A stretch of 64,000 bases of DNA from Parelaphostrongylus tenuis (taxonomy: Eukaryota > Nematoda > Chromadorea > Rhabditida > Metastrongylidae): positions 62,001-126,000 of the forward strand of contig JAHQIW010004521.1 of assembly GCA_019055375.1 (NCBI GenBank). Direction: 5' to 3'. Each line of letters starts with the position of its first letter. Position 1 is the first letter of the stretch. Under the pieces are notes generated by a model, which ran no database searches, was not told the origin of the DNA, and saw only the letters and a list, made by a program, of their open reading frames with translations. The translations under genes and the position numbers were made by a program. This document shows positions 10,468 to 20,678 of this stretch, piece after piece.

Positions 10468-11245
10468 GATTATTATTGTTGAGCGAGATGTATATAAATA
10501 AGCTAAAAAAATAAAGGTATAAAGGCTGAGGAGCCCTGCTCAATCTTATCATCTGAGATACAGCGACGATGAGGGAGTCGGTAACGAAACAGATAAGGCA
10601 TCCGTCATTAATGTTGGCGCTTGAGCTCTTAGAAAATGAAATAGTTCGAAGCTTAGGGAAAATCGACGAGTGCTCAAGGAATGTGCAGTAGCCCGAATCA
10701 TATCCTTTCTTCGATGAGTGGCGGGCAGGTTTACAAAGCAACGTAATGCTCACATGCAAGGAGCCATTCGACTTCCATTAACCTTTTGAGGACTAGCGAT
10801 TATAGGCACACCATCGCTTCCTCACGAGACACAACGCCGCCATTATTTGTGGAAGCATGTCTGGCTGTCTGCTTGCCATCCCACGAGACGCGACACCGCC
10901 ATCACAATGAATGAATGAGATTCGACGCCGTGCGATGAGAAGCGAAATGACTCTGATGGTCCTTAAAGCGTTAACTAATCATAGACAATCTTACACTACT
11001 GTGCACCTATGAACATTAATGTACGAGGTGCGAGCACAATTTCTGGACCAACTTTTCGCAGACTATTGTAAGGGAGGTGAAGGAGGAGGTGGCCGAGCGG
11101 CTAGTGATGACCGGCGAGGGGTGAACCATCCAATCAACACTTTCCAGCAATCGATAACGGGCGCCTTGTGGAACGCTATTGTTTGGTATCGTCCAGACTG
11201 CAAGGAGATGTTTGTTACCAGTAATCTAAGCCGTTCGTGAAGCAG
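10141..11245. other. Unassigned spacer
   Basis: No gene is recognised. It contains a perfect 8-bp stem hairpin at 10424-10442 (GTGGGACG, loop AAA, CGTCCCAC), GC-rich CACGAGACGCGAC pieces near 10815 and 10881, and an A-box-like GTGGCCGAGCGGCTAG at 11089-11104 without a partner B box. Confidence 0.4.
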
Positions 11246-11246
11246 T

Positions 11247-11700
11247 AAGTTGGTGCAAAAGTAATGGCGGTGATGATTGTTGAAGTTTCACGTTTGACAA
11301 TGGATTAAGTTCTTGAATAATGCAACCATGTTATATATCATTTCAATTCACATTTCACGCTTTATGTTTTGCTGCTAATCATGTTCACCTGCTTTTTAGT
11401 TTGAGATTTTTGATGACTTTGGAAAGGACTTTAGTTAGTGCGAAAGTAATGGTAGTTTCAGATCGTGAGTTCAAAATGGCTTGTAATACAGTGGAGGCAA
11501 CCCGAAACATTATGAACGAATTTGGCCCAGGAACTGCTAACGACAGCACAAGGAAGCGATTTCAAGAAGTTTCGTAAAGGAGACGAGAGCTCTGAAGATG
11601 GAGAACGCAGTGACGCCATGGGAAGTTGACAACGACCAATTGGGTGCTTATCGATCATAACGGGATCTACGTGGCCGGCTTTCAAAATACCCTTTTTATA
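11247..11700 (+). mobile_element. Mariner remnant (bandit/Hsmar1-like), N-terminal part
   Basis: It begins with GTTGGTGCAAAAGTAATGGC, which matches the kind of terminal repeat shared by human Hsmar1 and the hookworm mariner bandit (recalled, not searched). Downstream, allowing frame shifts, are pieces of the mariner DNA-binding domain: a GPGTANDSTxKRF helix-turn-helix-like part (11520-11560) and FRKGDESSEDG near 11565-11600, the counterpart of the usual FRxGDxSLED. A second terminal-repeat-like stretch (GTTAGTGCGAAAGTAATGG) lies at 11434-11452. The catalytic domain is absent. Confidence 0.7.
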
Positions 11701-11783
11701 ACGCTGTAAATCCAAAACAAAACTACATCTCATAAGTAATGTTTCAGCCAACATGTCATGTGGTCTTCTATGGGCTAATTATA

Positions 11784-11830
11784 GAGCCCGATATACCTGT
11801 TTCGGCCTTGATAGCCTCATTAGTCGGGCA
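11784..11830 (-). ncRNA. Hammerhead ribozyme motif (HR2), core mutated
   Basis: On the minus strand CCCGA and TCGGG still form helix I, helix II is GGC/GCC and GAAA is present, but the first core box reads CTAATGA (the invariant G5 is A). Expected to be inactive. Confidence 0.55.
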
Positions 11831-12222
11831 GTACTCTTTGTCTTATCCAGACTTCTCGGGGGTACCTGAATCCCCCTATAGAGAGGGCGACAACAAAACG
11901 ATTTACATTGCCGTCAAGTGAAATAAATCACTTAATTGTCAATGCTGTATACTTGATTGTTCTTGGCTGGTATTTTTGGAATGTCATACCGTTCGTCACG
12001 AGTGTTTTCTTAGAACCACGTTCGAACTCCAGCATATCTCGCAAGTATTATTTCAGCCAACATGCATCAATATTTCAAAAACACCAGCTAAGAGAATCAA
12101 GTGTACAACACTGCTGATCTAATGTTTATTTCACTTGACGGCAGTGTAAATCGTTTGTCCTCGCCTCCTCTCTATAGAGAGATGTAGAGACCCCCGAGAC
12201 GATTGGCTATGACGGTGGGTAC

Positions 12223-12270
12223 TGCCCGACTGATGAGGCTATCAGGGCCGAAACTCATGTAACGTGCTCT
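12223..12270 (+). ncRNA. Hammerhead ribozyme motif (HR2), helix I decayed
   Basis: Core CTGATGA and GAAA are both intact, helix II is GGC/GCC, and helix III is a two-pair stem with loop TCAT leading to a GTA cleavage triplet. Upstream GCCCGA should pair with TCGGGC after the cut; here the downstream strand reads ACGTGC, so helix I keeps only some of its pairs. Probably inactive or weak. Confidence 0.6.
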
Positions 12271-12479
12271 ATAAGTTGACCATAAAAGACCAGATGACAT
12301 GTTGGCTCACATAAAACTCATGAGACATATTGAAACTTGAGCGTGCTTTTAAGAAAATACTCGAACCGAGCAAAACTATGTCTCAGACGCACACAATGCA
12401 GCAAGGAAAAAGGTGGTTTCCAGCTAACTGACGTGCTGCTCCTCGAATTCTAGAAGTAAACTTTTCTGTAAAATTTTGT

Positions 12480-13355
12480 TAGCTTAGGCTTTCCATTCTC
12501 ACTTTATTTCGCCAAGTAAATCCGATACTAAACTTAAGCAGCCCAAGCCTATGCACAAAAGACGTAAACACGCAAAGGTAATCTTACAGTTACAGAATCA
12601 CATGTTTTATGTGAAATTTTTTGCGAAGAGAAGAATACTCGTAAATTCAATAACAAAAATCGCGCTCCACATGAAAAACGCCCCTGCGCGATCGATTCAT
12701 GGCGAATCAATTTACAGCCCCTCTCACACACGACAAGCAATGCGCGGCGCGTTGAGGTCTCGATATAATTTTTCCCGCTACAATGCATTAAAACGGTCTT
12801 TTTAGAAAATAAGCGTAGCATCGAAATCGCCGAAACTTGCGCTATCGAATGATTGTTGAGAGTCTGAGGAAAGAATCCTGTCCCTATGAGAAATAAGCGC
12901 TTGTGAAACACTAATCTAATTTCTCTGATACAATGATGTTAAAAAGCCTTTCTAAAACTCAAAAATTATGGAGCCACACAAAGCATAGAATAATGAGCAC
13001 AAACTTAGGTGAGATGTACGAGAACATGAACAACAATGAGAAGTGAGTGGGATAGTGCAATGAGTCAAGAGAAATGAGATAGATCCGAGTAACCATCGCT
13101 ATTCATTTGATTATAAATAAACAAAATGAAAAAGTTACATTAGAATGAAAATTACAAAAGTTTAGTCTGCTAGCAAGAGCAAAAGCAAATTAGCTCACAG
13201 ATACGAAGAGGACCGATGCCGCGCAAAGTCGGAGGCCCAGCTCAAGTTGCGATCAAAGCCGAACTGTTTTGGCCGAACTTCAGATGGAGCTGGTGGAGAA
13301 CTGGCGCTGCGTGACGGCACGGAGTTTATATAAATGGGAGCAGAGTTCATCTTTG
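12480..13355. repeat. Duplicated 0.87-kb unit, copy X2
   Basis: Partner of 7570-8445, with the same order of blocks: AAGCCTATGCAC near 12545, the GCGCGATCGATTC patch near 12697, the REP-A core 12750-12960, CCATCGCTATTCATTTGAT near 13095, and TATATAAAC on the minus strand at 13326-13334. Divergence between the two is moderate (perhaps a quarter of sites) and no shared open frame survives. Confidence 0.6.
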
Positions 13356-13356
13356 G

Positions 13357-13605
13357 TGTTCTTTCTTTCATGTACACTTTTCATGAAGAACTTTTACCAC
13401 TCGGTTGGCGGCCTTCCTGCTGCGCATTTATCCCGAAAAAGCAAATAACTAACCCTAGTAGTTCTTGCCCATTGGTTGTCGAGAAAATCTACTACATGTG
13501 AGGTTTATACGCTTTCCGATATTTTGGCGTGTTTGGAGAAGTCTATGATTTTTCATCATTGATGTAGGTCCGAAGGTTCTTTTCGGTTATGAGGGAGCGA
13601 AGGAA
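13357..13605 (-). mobile_element. Old RTE LINE, C-terminal part (copy 5, piece 1)
   Basis: The DNA still follows the RTE C-terminal region in order (TTTCATGAAGAA, GGTTGTCGAGAA, GATATTTTGGCGTGT, GATGTAGGTC), with heavy substitution. Together with 14865-15270 it forms one ancient minus-strand insertion, split by the foldback between them. Confidence 0.7.
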
Positions 13606-14560
13606 TGACCGACCTCATTCGTTGGAGAGAAACTTTTCATAGGAGTGTTAGTAATCATTCGAAAGCTCGAACCTATAGTGGGCGCTTATCGAAAAGATCC
13701 TTTAAATCTGTAAAAATCAAAACAAAATATGTCTCACACGCGCGCATTTCTCGCCGGACAAAGCTTTTTCTAGACTATCAGTAATCATTCGATAGCGTAA
13801 GTTTCAGTGATTCCAATGCTGCGCTTGTTTTCTGAAAACACCGTTTCTCTGTAGTGCAAGAGGGAAAACAATATTGAATTCGTATGCACAATCAAGTGGT
13901 CTTTGGCCAATTCACGGGCCACTGGGTGAGGCGACAAAAGGTGAGCTGACGCTATGATCGCTCGATTCTCAAGCATGTGAACATGTAGAGAAAATCTCGT
14001 AGCATCTGGATGTGTTCTAGTCACTGTTGAAAGCAATTAGGGCGTTATGGCTACCTGAATTCATCAGAGAGTGATCATACTGATGACTGATCTATCCGTA
14101 TTCATGGCAAAATTAAAGTATTCAATGTCTTCTGCAGCAGAGTCATACATTTTATGTGGAGTTTTTCTTGAAAGCGGTGAAACAATTTCTAAGTGAATAA
14201 CAAAGATCGCACTTCCATAATACCAGTTGCAAATTGATCGGTTATCGCGTCAACCCAGTTTGCTGCGTCACCTAACGGCTCGTGAATTGGCCAAAGACCA
14301 CTTGCTCGCAATGCAAATTCGATCTTATTTTTGCTGCCGCATTGATGAAAAGGTCTTTTCAGGAAATAAGCACAGAATCGGAATCTGAAACTTTCGCTTT
14401 CACTTCATTATTAGTAGTCCAAAACATAATTTTGTTTCAAATTTTACAGCGTTATAAAAGAGTGTTTTAAAAAACCGATCGCATACGGCTCTAGCCAGTG
14501 AATCAAGATTTCGAATGATTACCAACAATCCTATAAAAAGTTCCTGTTCAATGAATGAGG
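13606..14560. mobile_element. REP-A foldback inserted in the old RTE copy
   Basis: Two arms of about 300 bp face each other: 13608-13945 and the reverse complement of 14265-14555. A 24-base match (CGTGAATTGGCCAAAGACCA followed by CTTG) at 14280-14303 is exact with its partner near 13893-13916. The ends share CGACCTCATTC. The arms consist of REP-A sequence, and the loop has no transposase. Two TAATCATTCGA sites in the left arm (13651 and 13782) suggest sub-repeats. Confidence 0.75.
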
Positions 14561-14864
14561 TCGAATATCCATCTGACCTCCTACAACCGAAAAACTACCG
14601 TCCGAGTTACGAATTTGCTGACTTATTTGCGTGACGTGGAATAGCCCTAGGATTGTTCTCCTAACTTTAGTCTGACAATGGTGGGTGACTTTGACGTGCT
14701 TTGTAGCGAAGAGTTTCGGTTTGTGCATTGAGGCGGAAGAGGCGTAAAAACAAAAGGAGAGCGTGGGGGTCACGCGTTTTTATTTTTTTTCATTGCATTC
14801 TCGGTGCTCTTAAAAACTTAGCGAACCGCCCGCTTCCTCCTTTTTGCTTTGTTATCTTTCCGGC
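14561..14864. other. Unassigned spacer
   Basis: No gene or known repeat is recognised between the foldback and the second RTE piece. It may be further worn RTE sequence or part of the foldback insertion. Confidence 0.35.
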
Positions 14865-15270
14865 AAAGGTAGACGTTACTGGAGCATTTGAAAACATTAG
14901 TTCCGTTGTACGCTAGTGGAGCACGCAAAGCCAACCAGTCCGATCCTCATGAAAACTCATGTGCAAAGATTGGTCATCGACTAAATCTCATACTAGCGTT
15001 ATCAACATAAGTATGCATAATTTTCGCCTGGGTAATGCTTACTGTTATGGGAACAATGTCATCAGCCACACCATATTGCCCCATTTCAAATTTTTCATGA
15101 CGTTCTGAAGAGTTGCGCAGTAATTAATTTTAGCCAGATGATACCGCTTTGCCAGTCTTCCTCCTTTTATGTTGATTTGAATGCAATAATAGAATGACTG
15201 CACTTTAGTTGTAAAAATTTTATATAGCTTATGAAAAAGAATTAATATATTACTTAAGGAGGACACGACT
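14865..15270 (-). mobile_element. Old RTE LINE, reverse-transcriptase part (copy 5, piece 2)
   Basis: A readable minus-strand segment (15045-15266) retains LYKIFTTKVQSFYY and CATLQNVMKNLKW, counterparts of LYKDFTTKISPFYN and TATLQNVMRILEW in copy 1. Toward 14870 the DNA follows the thumb region. It is much older than copies 1-3. Confidence 0.8.
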
Positions 15271-16120
15271 ATGCAGAGCTTTCTTCTTTTTTACAACTGT
15301 CCCGTTTCGGTATCGTGTCCGACGAACCTGGCCCTGCAAATTGCGAATTGGCGATGTTACGATGGGCATTTCGCTATGTGGTAGTTTAATCCAGTACCGC
15401 CTGTTACACGGTGGTTTGTCACTTTATGAAAACAAATTGTTCTCAGAGGACAACTGATCATTAACAATGTAGACGGGGTGGTTTGAGATTTGCTGCTTTA
15501 CTGCAGCTGGGTTACTATGTAGCGGCTGAATGCGGCTCGATCTGGGTAAGAAGACACACGCCACTCAAGCATCTGTCATAGACAGTGGGATCAGTCATTC
15601 GGCTCTGAAAAAGGGGAAGACGTGGAGGCGTTGGCTTAACTTATTTCAATACTAGCCGCATATTGGCTTATGAATAGAGCAAAAGAAAAGCGATGCAAAC
15701 AAGAAATGACACAGAAGGCCGATTTTCGACTGACCTCAGTATTACTAATCAGCTTATCTCACCTTAGAAAATTTGATGAGCTTACACAAAGCTGAAGTGT
15801 ATTTTGACTCCCTGTAACATTTCGGTAAATCCGTTAAGGTTGTTACCTTAACTATAGACTGTGCTGGATTATAGAGTAAGAGGCACTGTTCTACATCTTT
15901 ACTTTCTATGAATTTTCTACATATTAGCAGAAGCTTTGAAAAAGAGATTATGCTCTTCATAAAATCACATTAGAAACGTGCATAACAGGAATCACTCTAA
16001 AACGACATCCAAGAGACTTTACGTAACACAATGCTTTGTTTTTACTGTTTTTCACAGTGCTACGGCACTGTAATTATATATCTAGAACTAATGAGCGGCA
16101 TGCAAAACATTAGACCCCGG
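15271..16120. other. Unassigned AT-rich DNA
   Basis: Short frames only, none with recognisable domains. No repeat shared with the rest of the window was noticed. Confidence 0.4.
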
Positions 16121-16121
16121 G

Positions 16122-16198
16122 TAGCAGAACAACCTACGTTCCACTTACACAGAAGCGCATGCGATCACTACACCACCGAGATTCTTGCTCTGCTACCA
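16122..16198 (-). repeat. tRNA-derived sequence
   Basis: On the minus strand GGTGGTGTAGTGATCGCATG is a good A-box/D-arm and a worn B-box region (GTAGGTTGTTC) follows at about tRNA spacing. A similar head occurs at 17880-17950. Most likely a tRNA-derived SINE head or tRNA pseudogene. Confidence 0.4.
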
Positions 16199-16429
16199 AT
16201 CTTTTCCCAATAGCAGTATTAAAGATATTGCAAATCACTAATATTCCTATATATAGTTGAGACATTATAACACTGGTCTTATCACTCTTTCTGATTTGAA
16301 CTATCGAAGCTGTTATCAACCAACCTTCAACTGATATGGTGTGGAAACCATATACCGGGATTTGACCGATTTAAGAGAACACCTATTGGAAATGTAACAG
16401 AAAAGACGATACCTTTCCGTTGGATGGCA

Positions 16430-16600
16430 CTAGATCAAAAAACGATTCTTTTCGCTGGATAACAACTTCTCATGAGAGTGTTGCCGACCACTCGAAAGCT
16501 CAATCTCTAGTCAGCTCCGTATGTCGCCGGCTTTTCTGAAAAGTCTTTTCATAACGCTGTGAAATTCAAAATATATATATGTTTTACATCAGCTGCTCAA
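16430..16600 (+). repeat. REP-A fragment
   Basis: It shares TTCGCTGGAT, GAGTGTTGCCGACCACTCGA and the AAGCTCAATCT continuation with other REP-A copies (e.g. 46190-46270). Noncoding. Confidence 0.55.
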
Positions 16601-16712
16601 TTCAACTTTTACTTCGCTGAAAGCATAAAAGCACAAAAACGTGTAAAAAAATTTTTTTTTAGTTCAGAATAACTTAAAAAAAATGTTTTAAGCCTAAACG
16701 AGGTTGGTACGC

Positions 16713-16765
16713 CAGGGCCATACATCGGTGTTTCGGAGGGTTCGGCCTCATCGTCAGTGACCCTC
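16713..16765 (-). ncRNA. Hammerhead ribozyme (HR1 unit 1)
   Basis: Minus strand: helix I AGGGTCA with TGGCCCT (seven pairs, one G-U), core CTGACGA (N7 = C is allowed), helix II GAGG/CCTC with one mismatch at its base, GAAA, helix III CA/TG closing a CCGA loop, then GTA as cleavage triplet. Predicted cut between plus-strand bases 16720 and 16721. The base mismatch in helix II may lower activity. Confidence 0.7.
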
Positions 16766-16979
16766 GCTCCACATTAAGCCCTGCATTGTAGCAAGGAGGG
16801 AGGCGTATGTGGTAATGGCATAGTGTACAATGACACTGGTCCATCACCACTGTTTAGTCGATGGATTTCGGCTGGTAGACCAAAATTAATCCATATGATC
16901 GACTTTTTTTGAAAGCTCGTGATAAACATTCAAAGTAACTTCAAAAAAGAATGTTTTAAGCTTATACGAGGTTGGTACC

Positions 16980-17032
16980 CCAGAGCCATACAGCGGTGTT
17001 TCGAAGGTTTCGGCCTCCTCTTCAGAAGACCA
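16980..17032 (-). ncRNA. Hammerhead ribozyme motif (HR1 unit 2)
   Basis: Minus strand: core CTGAAGA (N7 = A), helix II GGAGG/CCTTC with one G-U, GAAA, short helix III CA/TG, triplet GTA, cut between 16988 and 16989. Helix I is poor (GGTCTT against TGGCTCT), because the unit is truncated here and runs into the inversion junction. Confidence 0.6.
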
Positions 17033-17227
17033 AAATTAACATTCTTTTTTGAAGTTATTTTGAATGTTTATGTCGAGGTTTTAAAAAGTCGATCATATGG
17101 ATTAATTTTGGTCTACCAGCCGAAATCCATCGACTAAAACAGTGGTGATGGACCAGTGTCATTGTACACTATGCCATCACCCCATACTCCTCTCTCCTTG
17201 CTACAATGCAGGGCTTAACGTGGGGCG

Positions 17228-17278
17228 GGGGTCACTGACGAGGAGGGCGCAACCTCCGAAACACCGGTGCATGACCCT
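17228..17278 (+). ncRNA. Hammerhead ribozyme (HR1 unit 3), near intact
   Basis: Plus strand: helix I GGGGTCA (17228-17234) with TGACCCT (17272-17278), core CTGACGA (17235-17241), a perfect five-pair helix II GGAGG/CCTCC with loop GCGCAA, GAAA (17258-17261), and helix III CACCGGTG. The only departure is C instead of U at position 16.1 (17270), giving GCA rather than GUA at the cut site. The 1.3/2.3 pair is A-U here and G-U in unit 1, so helix I pairing is kept despite a substitution. Confidence 0.7.
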
Positions 17279-17394
17279 GGCGTACCAACCTCATTTAGGC
17301 TCAACACATTATTTTTTGAAGTTATTTTGAATGTTTATCACGAGGTTCTAAAAACAGTCGATCATATGGATTAATTTTTTTAGTATCATAGCCA

Positions 17395-17865
17395 GGACCA
17401 GACGTTTGATCTGGAGCTTTTCCCAAAGCGGAGAAACGATTCGTGATCGAATAACAAAAACTGCGCTTCATTTGGATGCAATCGATCGATGATCGCACCG
17501 ATTCCCTTGCCACTCCAGGCCGCATCCTTTGAAGTAGCCAAGGTACACTTGCTCGCATATATGAATCAGTCTAGTTTTCCCTGCTACAATACATAAAGAC
17601 GATGTTTTCAGAAATAAAGCACAATATTGGAATCCCTTGATAATACGCTATTGAAAGACTATAAATGGTTCAGGAAAAAGAGCTGCCTTGCGAGAAAAAC
17701 GCATGTGCGAGACACAAATTGTTTCCTTTCATTGTAGCGCTATAATTAAGACGCTCTCAAAAAACGGCTGAGTACCGCGCTAGCCCAAGATTTAAGCTTT
17801 CGAATAATCACTAACACTCTTTTGAAAAGTTGTCCAGCGAAAGAAATTGGTTTTTGGTTCCGTAC
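17395..17865 (+). repeat. REP-A copy
   Basis: It carries the full REP-A order: AAGCGGAGAAACGATT, GCGCTTCAT, ATCGATCGATGATCG, CACTTGCTCGCA, CTTGCGAGAAAAACGCATGTG, and AATAATCACTAACACTCTT. The same order is seen at 7700-8050 and 12640-12960. Noncoding. Confidence 0.65.
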
Positions 17866-17879
17866 GTCTAATGGAAAAG

Positions 17880-17952
17880 TACCAAAAGGCGTAGTGGTAG
17901 CATGCGCCCTCGGTAAGGGTGAACCGAAGGTTCAATTTCATGATGGGGTCTA
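17880..17952 (+). repeat. tRNA-derived sequence
   Basis: GGCGTAGTGGTAGCATGCGCC gives an A box and D-arm, and GAAGGTTCAATTTC a worn B box at tRNA spacing; the acceptor stem is not convincing. Probably a tRNA pseudogene or SINE head. Confidence 0.5.
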
Positions 17953-18951
17953 ATGCTTCGCATATTCTCAACAATCTCAGAGCTATAATCAGTTTTCATG
18001 GTTGAACACTGCGAGTCTAATCCAGATTCACTAGTGTCGAGATACAAGGAAGGAAACCACTGGTTTCAAGAGATGAAGTTTTAAAACCACCGTAAAAAAG
18101 GCATTGGCTAGTTTGAATGGGCGGATTTTGGGACCGTTATAGACAGCTTGGGAAGGAGTAGAAATGGCTCGCTTGGCATTTACATAACACCGCTATGAAA
18201 GCAAGTTGTTTGAAAATATTCTTCATATGTTTTGAAAAAATTTTTAGATAATCCTCTTGATTGGGTGAACAAAGCGCAGAGCTATGTGCGAACTTGCTAA
18301 GATGTCCGAAGAAGTACGATAATGGAGATAATCACATAAGTGCTCTAGCTTAAGTCTTATGTTCCTCTTTTCGTCGTCTATAAATCATATCAGAGAAAGA
18401 AAAAGACAGTTAACCTCAAACTCCTTTTTGCTGAAAGCATACGGTGTTTACTAGCCTTGCGCAAGATCCTCAATTCAAGAAAGTCAGCGTTGTATTGTAT
18501 AGCCAGAGAGACCTGCACAACATAGACATTCGCCGTATTGCTCAAAATTTTCTTTAATGTATTCTGAATAATCTCCTAGGTATAAATAAATGTGAAAGAC
18601 TTAGTAGAACATTCGCTAAACCGCAGCTAAGCGATATATACTGATTAAAGGATTTAGGCGGTAGGAAATATCTATTTAATGAAAAGAATCAATGTTATAC
18701 CACGAGTCCGGAGAATTCATTTTTCTTGAATAATCTGACTTGAACTCACGTGAGAAAGGAGTAATCATGTATGCTGTTAAGAACCAAAGTGCGCCGCGCA
18801 GTATACAAAGATTCCTCATATGAACTACGTATCAGTTTCGTAATTACTACTGTTTTGTGACATAGCCTTACGTTTCAAAAATTAGTCACCATCGCTTTTG
18901 ACGACATTATTACTTACTTGGATACTTGGACCATCCGTCTTCATAAATTGT
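17953..18951. other. Unassigned AT-rich DNA
   Basis: About 1 kb with no defensible gene or repeat. It forms the left flank of RTE copy 3. Confidence 0.4.
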
Positions 18952-18961
18952 GCTGATCTTC

Positions 18962-20678
18962 ACCTGTATCACCTGTCGTATCACCTGTCGTCCCGCTGAT
19001 CGTCGAGTGACTCGAGCGGGTACCAGCAACTCTTCCATTTTTCCCTATCGCGTGCAAGAGTAGCCCAGTGGGTCCTCCTCGCTCTAGGGATTCTCTGAGC
19101 ATCATATCTTTCTTCTATTGCTTTCGTGAAGAAATCGGACCAACGGGTCAGTGGTCTTCCTTTAGAGCGCTTGACGTCCCGAGGAATCCAGTCGGTAACG
19201 GCTCTCGTCCATCGGTTGTCGTTGAAGCGCATCACGTGTCCAGCCAACGTTATTTTCGATATCCTGGCGTGTAGAACGGCGTCTGTGATTTTCGATCGTT
19301 GACGAAGGTCGGAGCTTTGGATCCTTTCTCTCATTTGCGAGATACGGGTTACTCCTAGCATCGACCTTTCCACTGCGCGTTCGATAACGGCAAGTGATCT
19401 TTCATCCTGCTTACGTAGCGACCAGGTTTCTGCTACATACGTCAGGGCAGGGATAATTGTCGAGTCGAAGAGGTGGGCACGGAGTCGAATGTTCTTTGTC
19501 CTCTTCACTACATCTTCGATGCTCTCAAACGTTCCCCAAGCCGCTCGTTTCCTCCTGCTCAACGCTGGAGCTAGGTCGTTCATCATGTTGATTTCACGAC
19601 CTAGATAGACGTAACTGAAGCATTCGGAGATTGTCGTTCCGTTGAGCGTGAATGGGGCGTTAGAAACTCATCCGTTCCTCATGAACATTGTTTTCGTTAG
19701 ATTCAGTTGAAGACCAATCTTTCCACAAGCGTTATCGAAATCAGTCAACATTCGTTCCGCTTGGCTTATGTTTGGTGTTAATGATAACGATATCGTCAGC
19801 AAAGCGAAGATGGTTTAATTGTCGACCGTCAATTTTCACTCCCATTTCGTTCCATTCTAATGTTCGCATGACGTTTTGTAGGGTGGCAGTGAATAGTTTT
19901 GGCGAAATTGTATCGCCTTGTCGAATCCCTCTTCTTACGTCAATGGTGATATTGTTGTAGAATGGAGATATTTTGGTCGTGAAATCTGTATAAAGCCCAC
20001 GAAGGATCATTATGTACCGAGTAGGGACGCCCTGGTTATCCAGAGCCTCTATGACCGCTTCTGTTTCCACTGAATCAAAGGCTTTCTTCAGATCGATGAA
20101 AGTGAGACAGAGTGGTTGTTTGTACTCTCGTGAAACTTCGATGAGTCTTGTAATCGTGTGGATGTGGTCCATGGTACTAAATCCTTTTCGGAACCCTGCT
20201 TGTTCGCATGGCTGTCCTTCGTCCAGTGTTCTGTCAATCCTGTTTAGGATGACTCATGTAAAGAGTTTATAGACAACGGACAGCAAGCAGATTGGGCGAT
20301 AATTGCCTATGTCGTGAAGGTCTCCCTTTTTGAACAACAATACGGTCTTGCTGGTTTTCCATTGAATAGGGACCTTGCATTCTGACAGGTAGCGAGTGAA
20401 GAGCCGAGCCAGGGTGTTGATGAGAACTGGCGGCAGATTCTTCAGATGTTCTGGTCTAATCCTGTCTGGACCGGGTGTTGTTCTGTTTTTCACCGACGAT
20501 ATAGCATGTCGGATTTCGCAAGGGGGGACCGATGGGACGACATATTCGTCCTCTTTCAATTTATATGACGGTAAGAGGACATGGTTAGCGATGAGATCCG
20601 AGTAGTATTGGTGGATGATTTTTTCCATAGCCCTTCTCGAAGCTGTAAGTGTCCCGTCAGGGTGTCGGAGTGCAATCA
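18962..20678 (-). mobile_element. RTE LINE, copy 3, 5'-truncated, with perfect TSD
   Basis: A minus-strand insertion covering the reverse transcriptase from its first motifs to the protein end, followed by a 3' tail of CACCTGT repeats at 18962-18995. The 10-mer TGCTGATCTT lies at both ends (18952-18961 and 20679-20688), a perfect target-site duplication, so this is probably the youngest RTE insertion here. The endonuclease half is missing through 5' truncation. Confidence 0.95.

Larger units (their letters stand above)
11738..12375. mobile_element. HR2 hammerhead repeat, copy 1 (tandem plus inverted)
   Basis: A left unit starts at 11742 (TTTCAGCCAACATG) and the same start recurs at 12051 in direct orientation, giving a monomer of about 309 bp. 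Soon after 12064 the sequence turns back and the remainder is the reverse complement of the left unit, to about 12320. Each orientation carries a hammerhead-like motif (11784-11830 minus, 12223-12270 plus). The same architecture recurs at 46665-47265 and 53313-53744. No protein is encoded; the element must depend on enzymes made elsewhere. Confidence 0.8.
16665..17380. mobile_element. HR1 hammerhead repeat: tandem plus inverted units
   Basis: Unit 1 (16665-16930) is followed head to tail by the start of unit 2 (16931-17033, same orientation), then by an inverted unit 3 (about 17040-17300) and the end of a further inverted unit (to 17380). All share GATCGACTTTTT, ATAAACATTCAAA, GAGGTTGGTAC and the long block around ATGGATTTCGGCTGG. 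Hammerhead motifs lie at 16713-16765 (minus), 16980-17032 (minus) and 17228-17278 (plus). The predicted cut sites of the first two are 268 nt apart, which defines the monomer. There is no protein. The arrangement resembles retrozymes, whose multimeric RNAs cut themselves into monomers that circularise. Confidence 0.85.
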
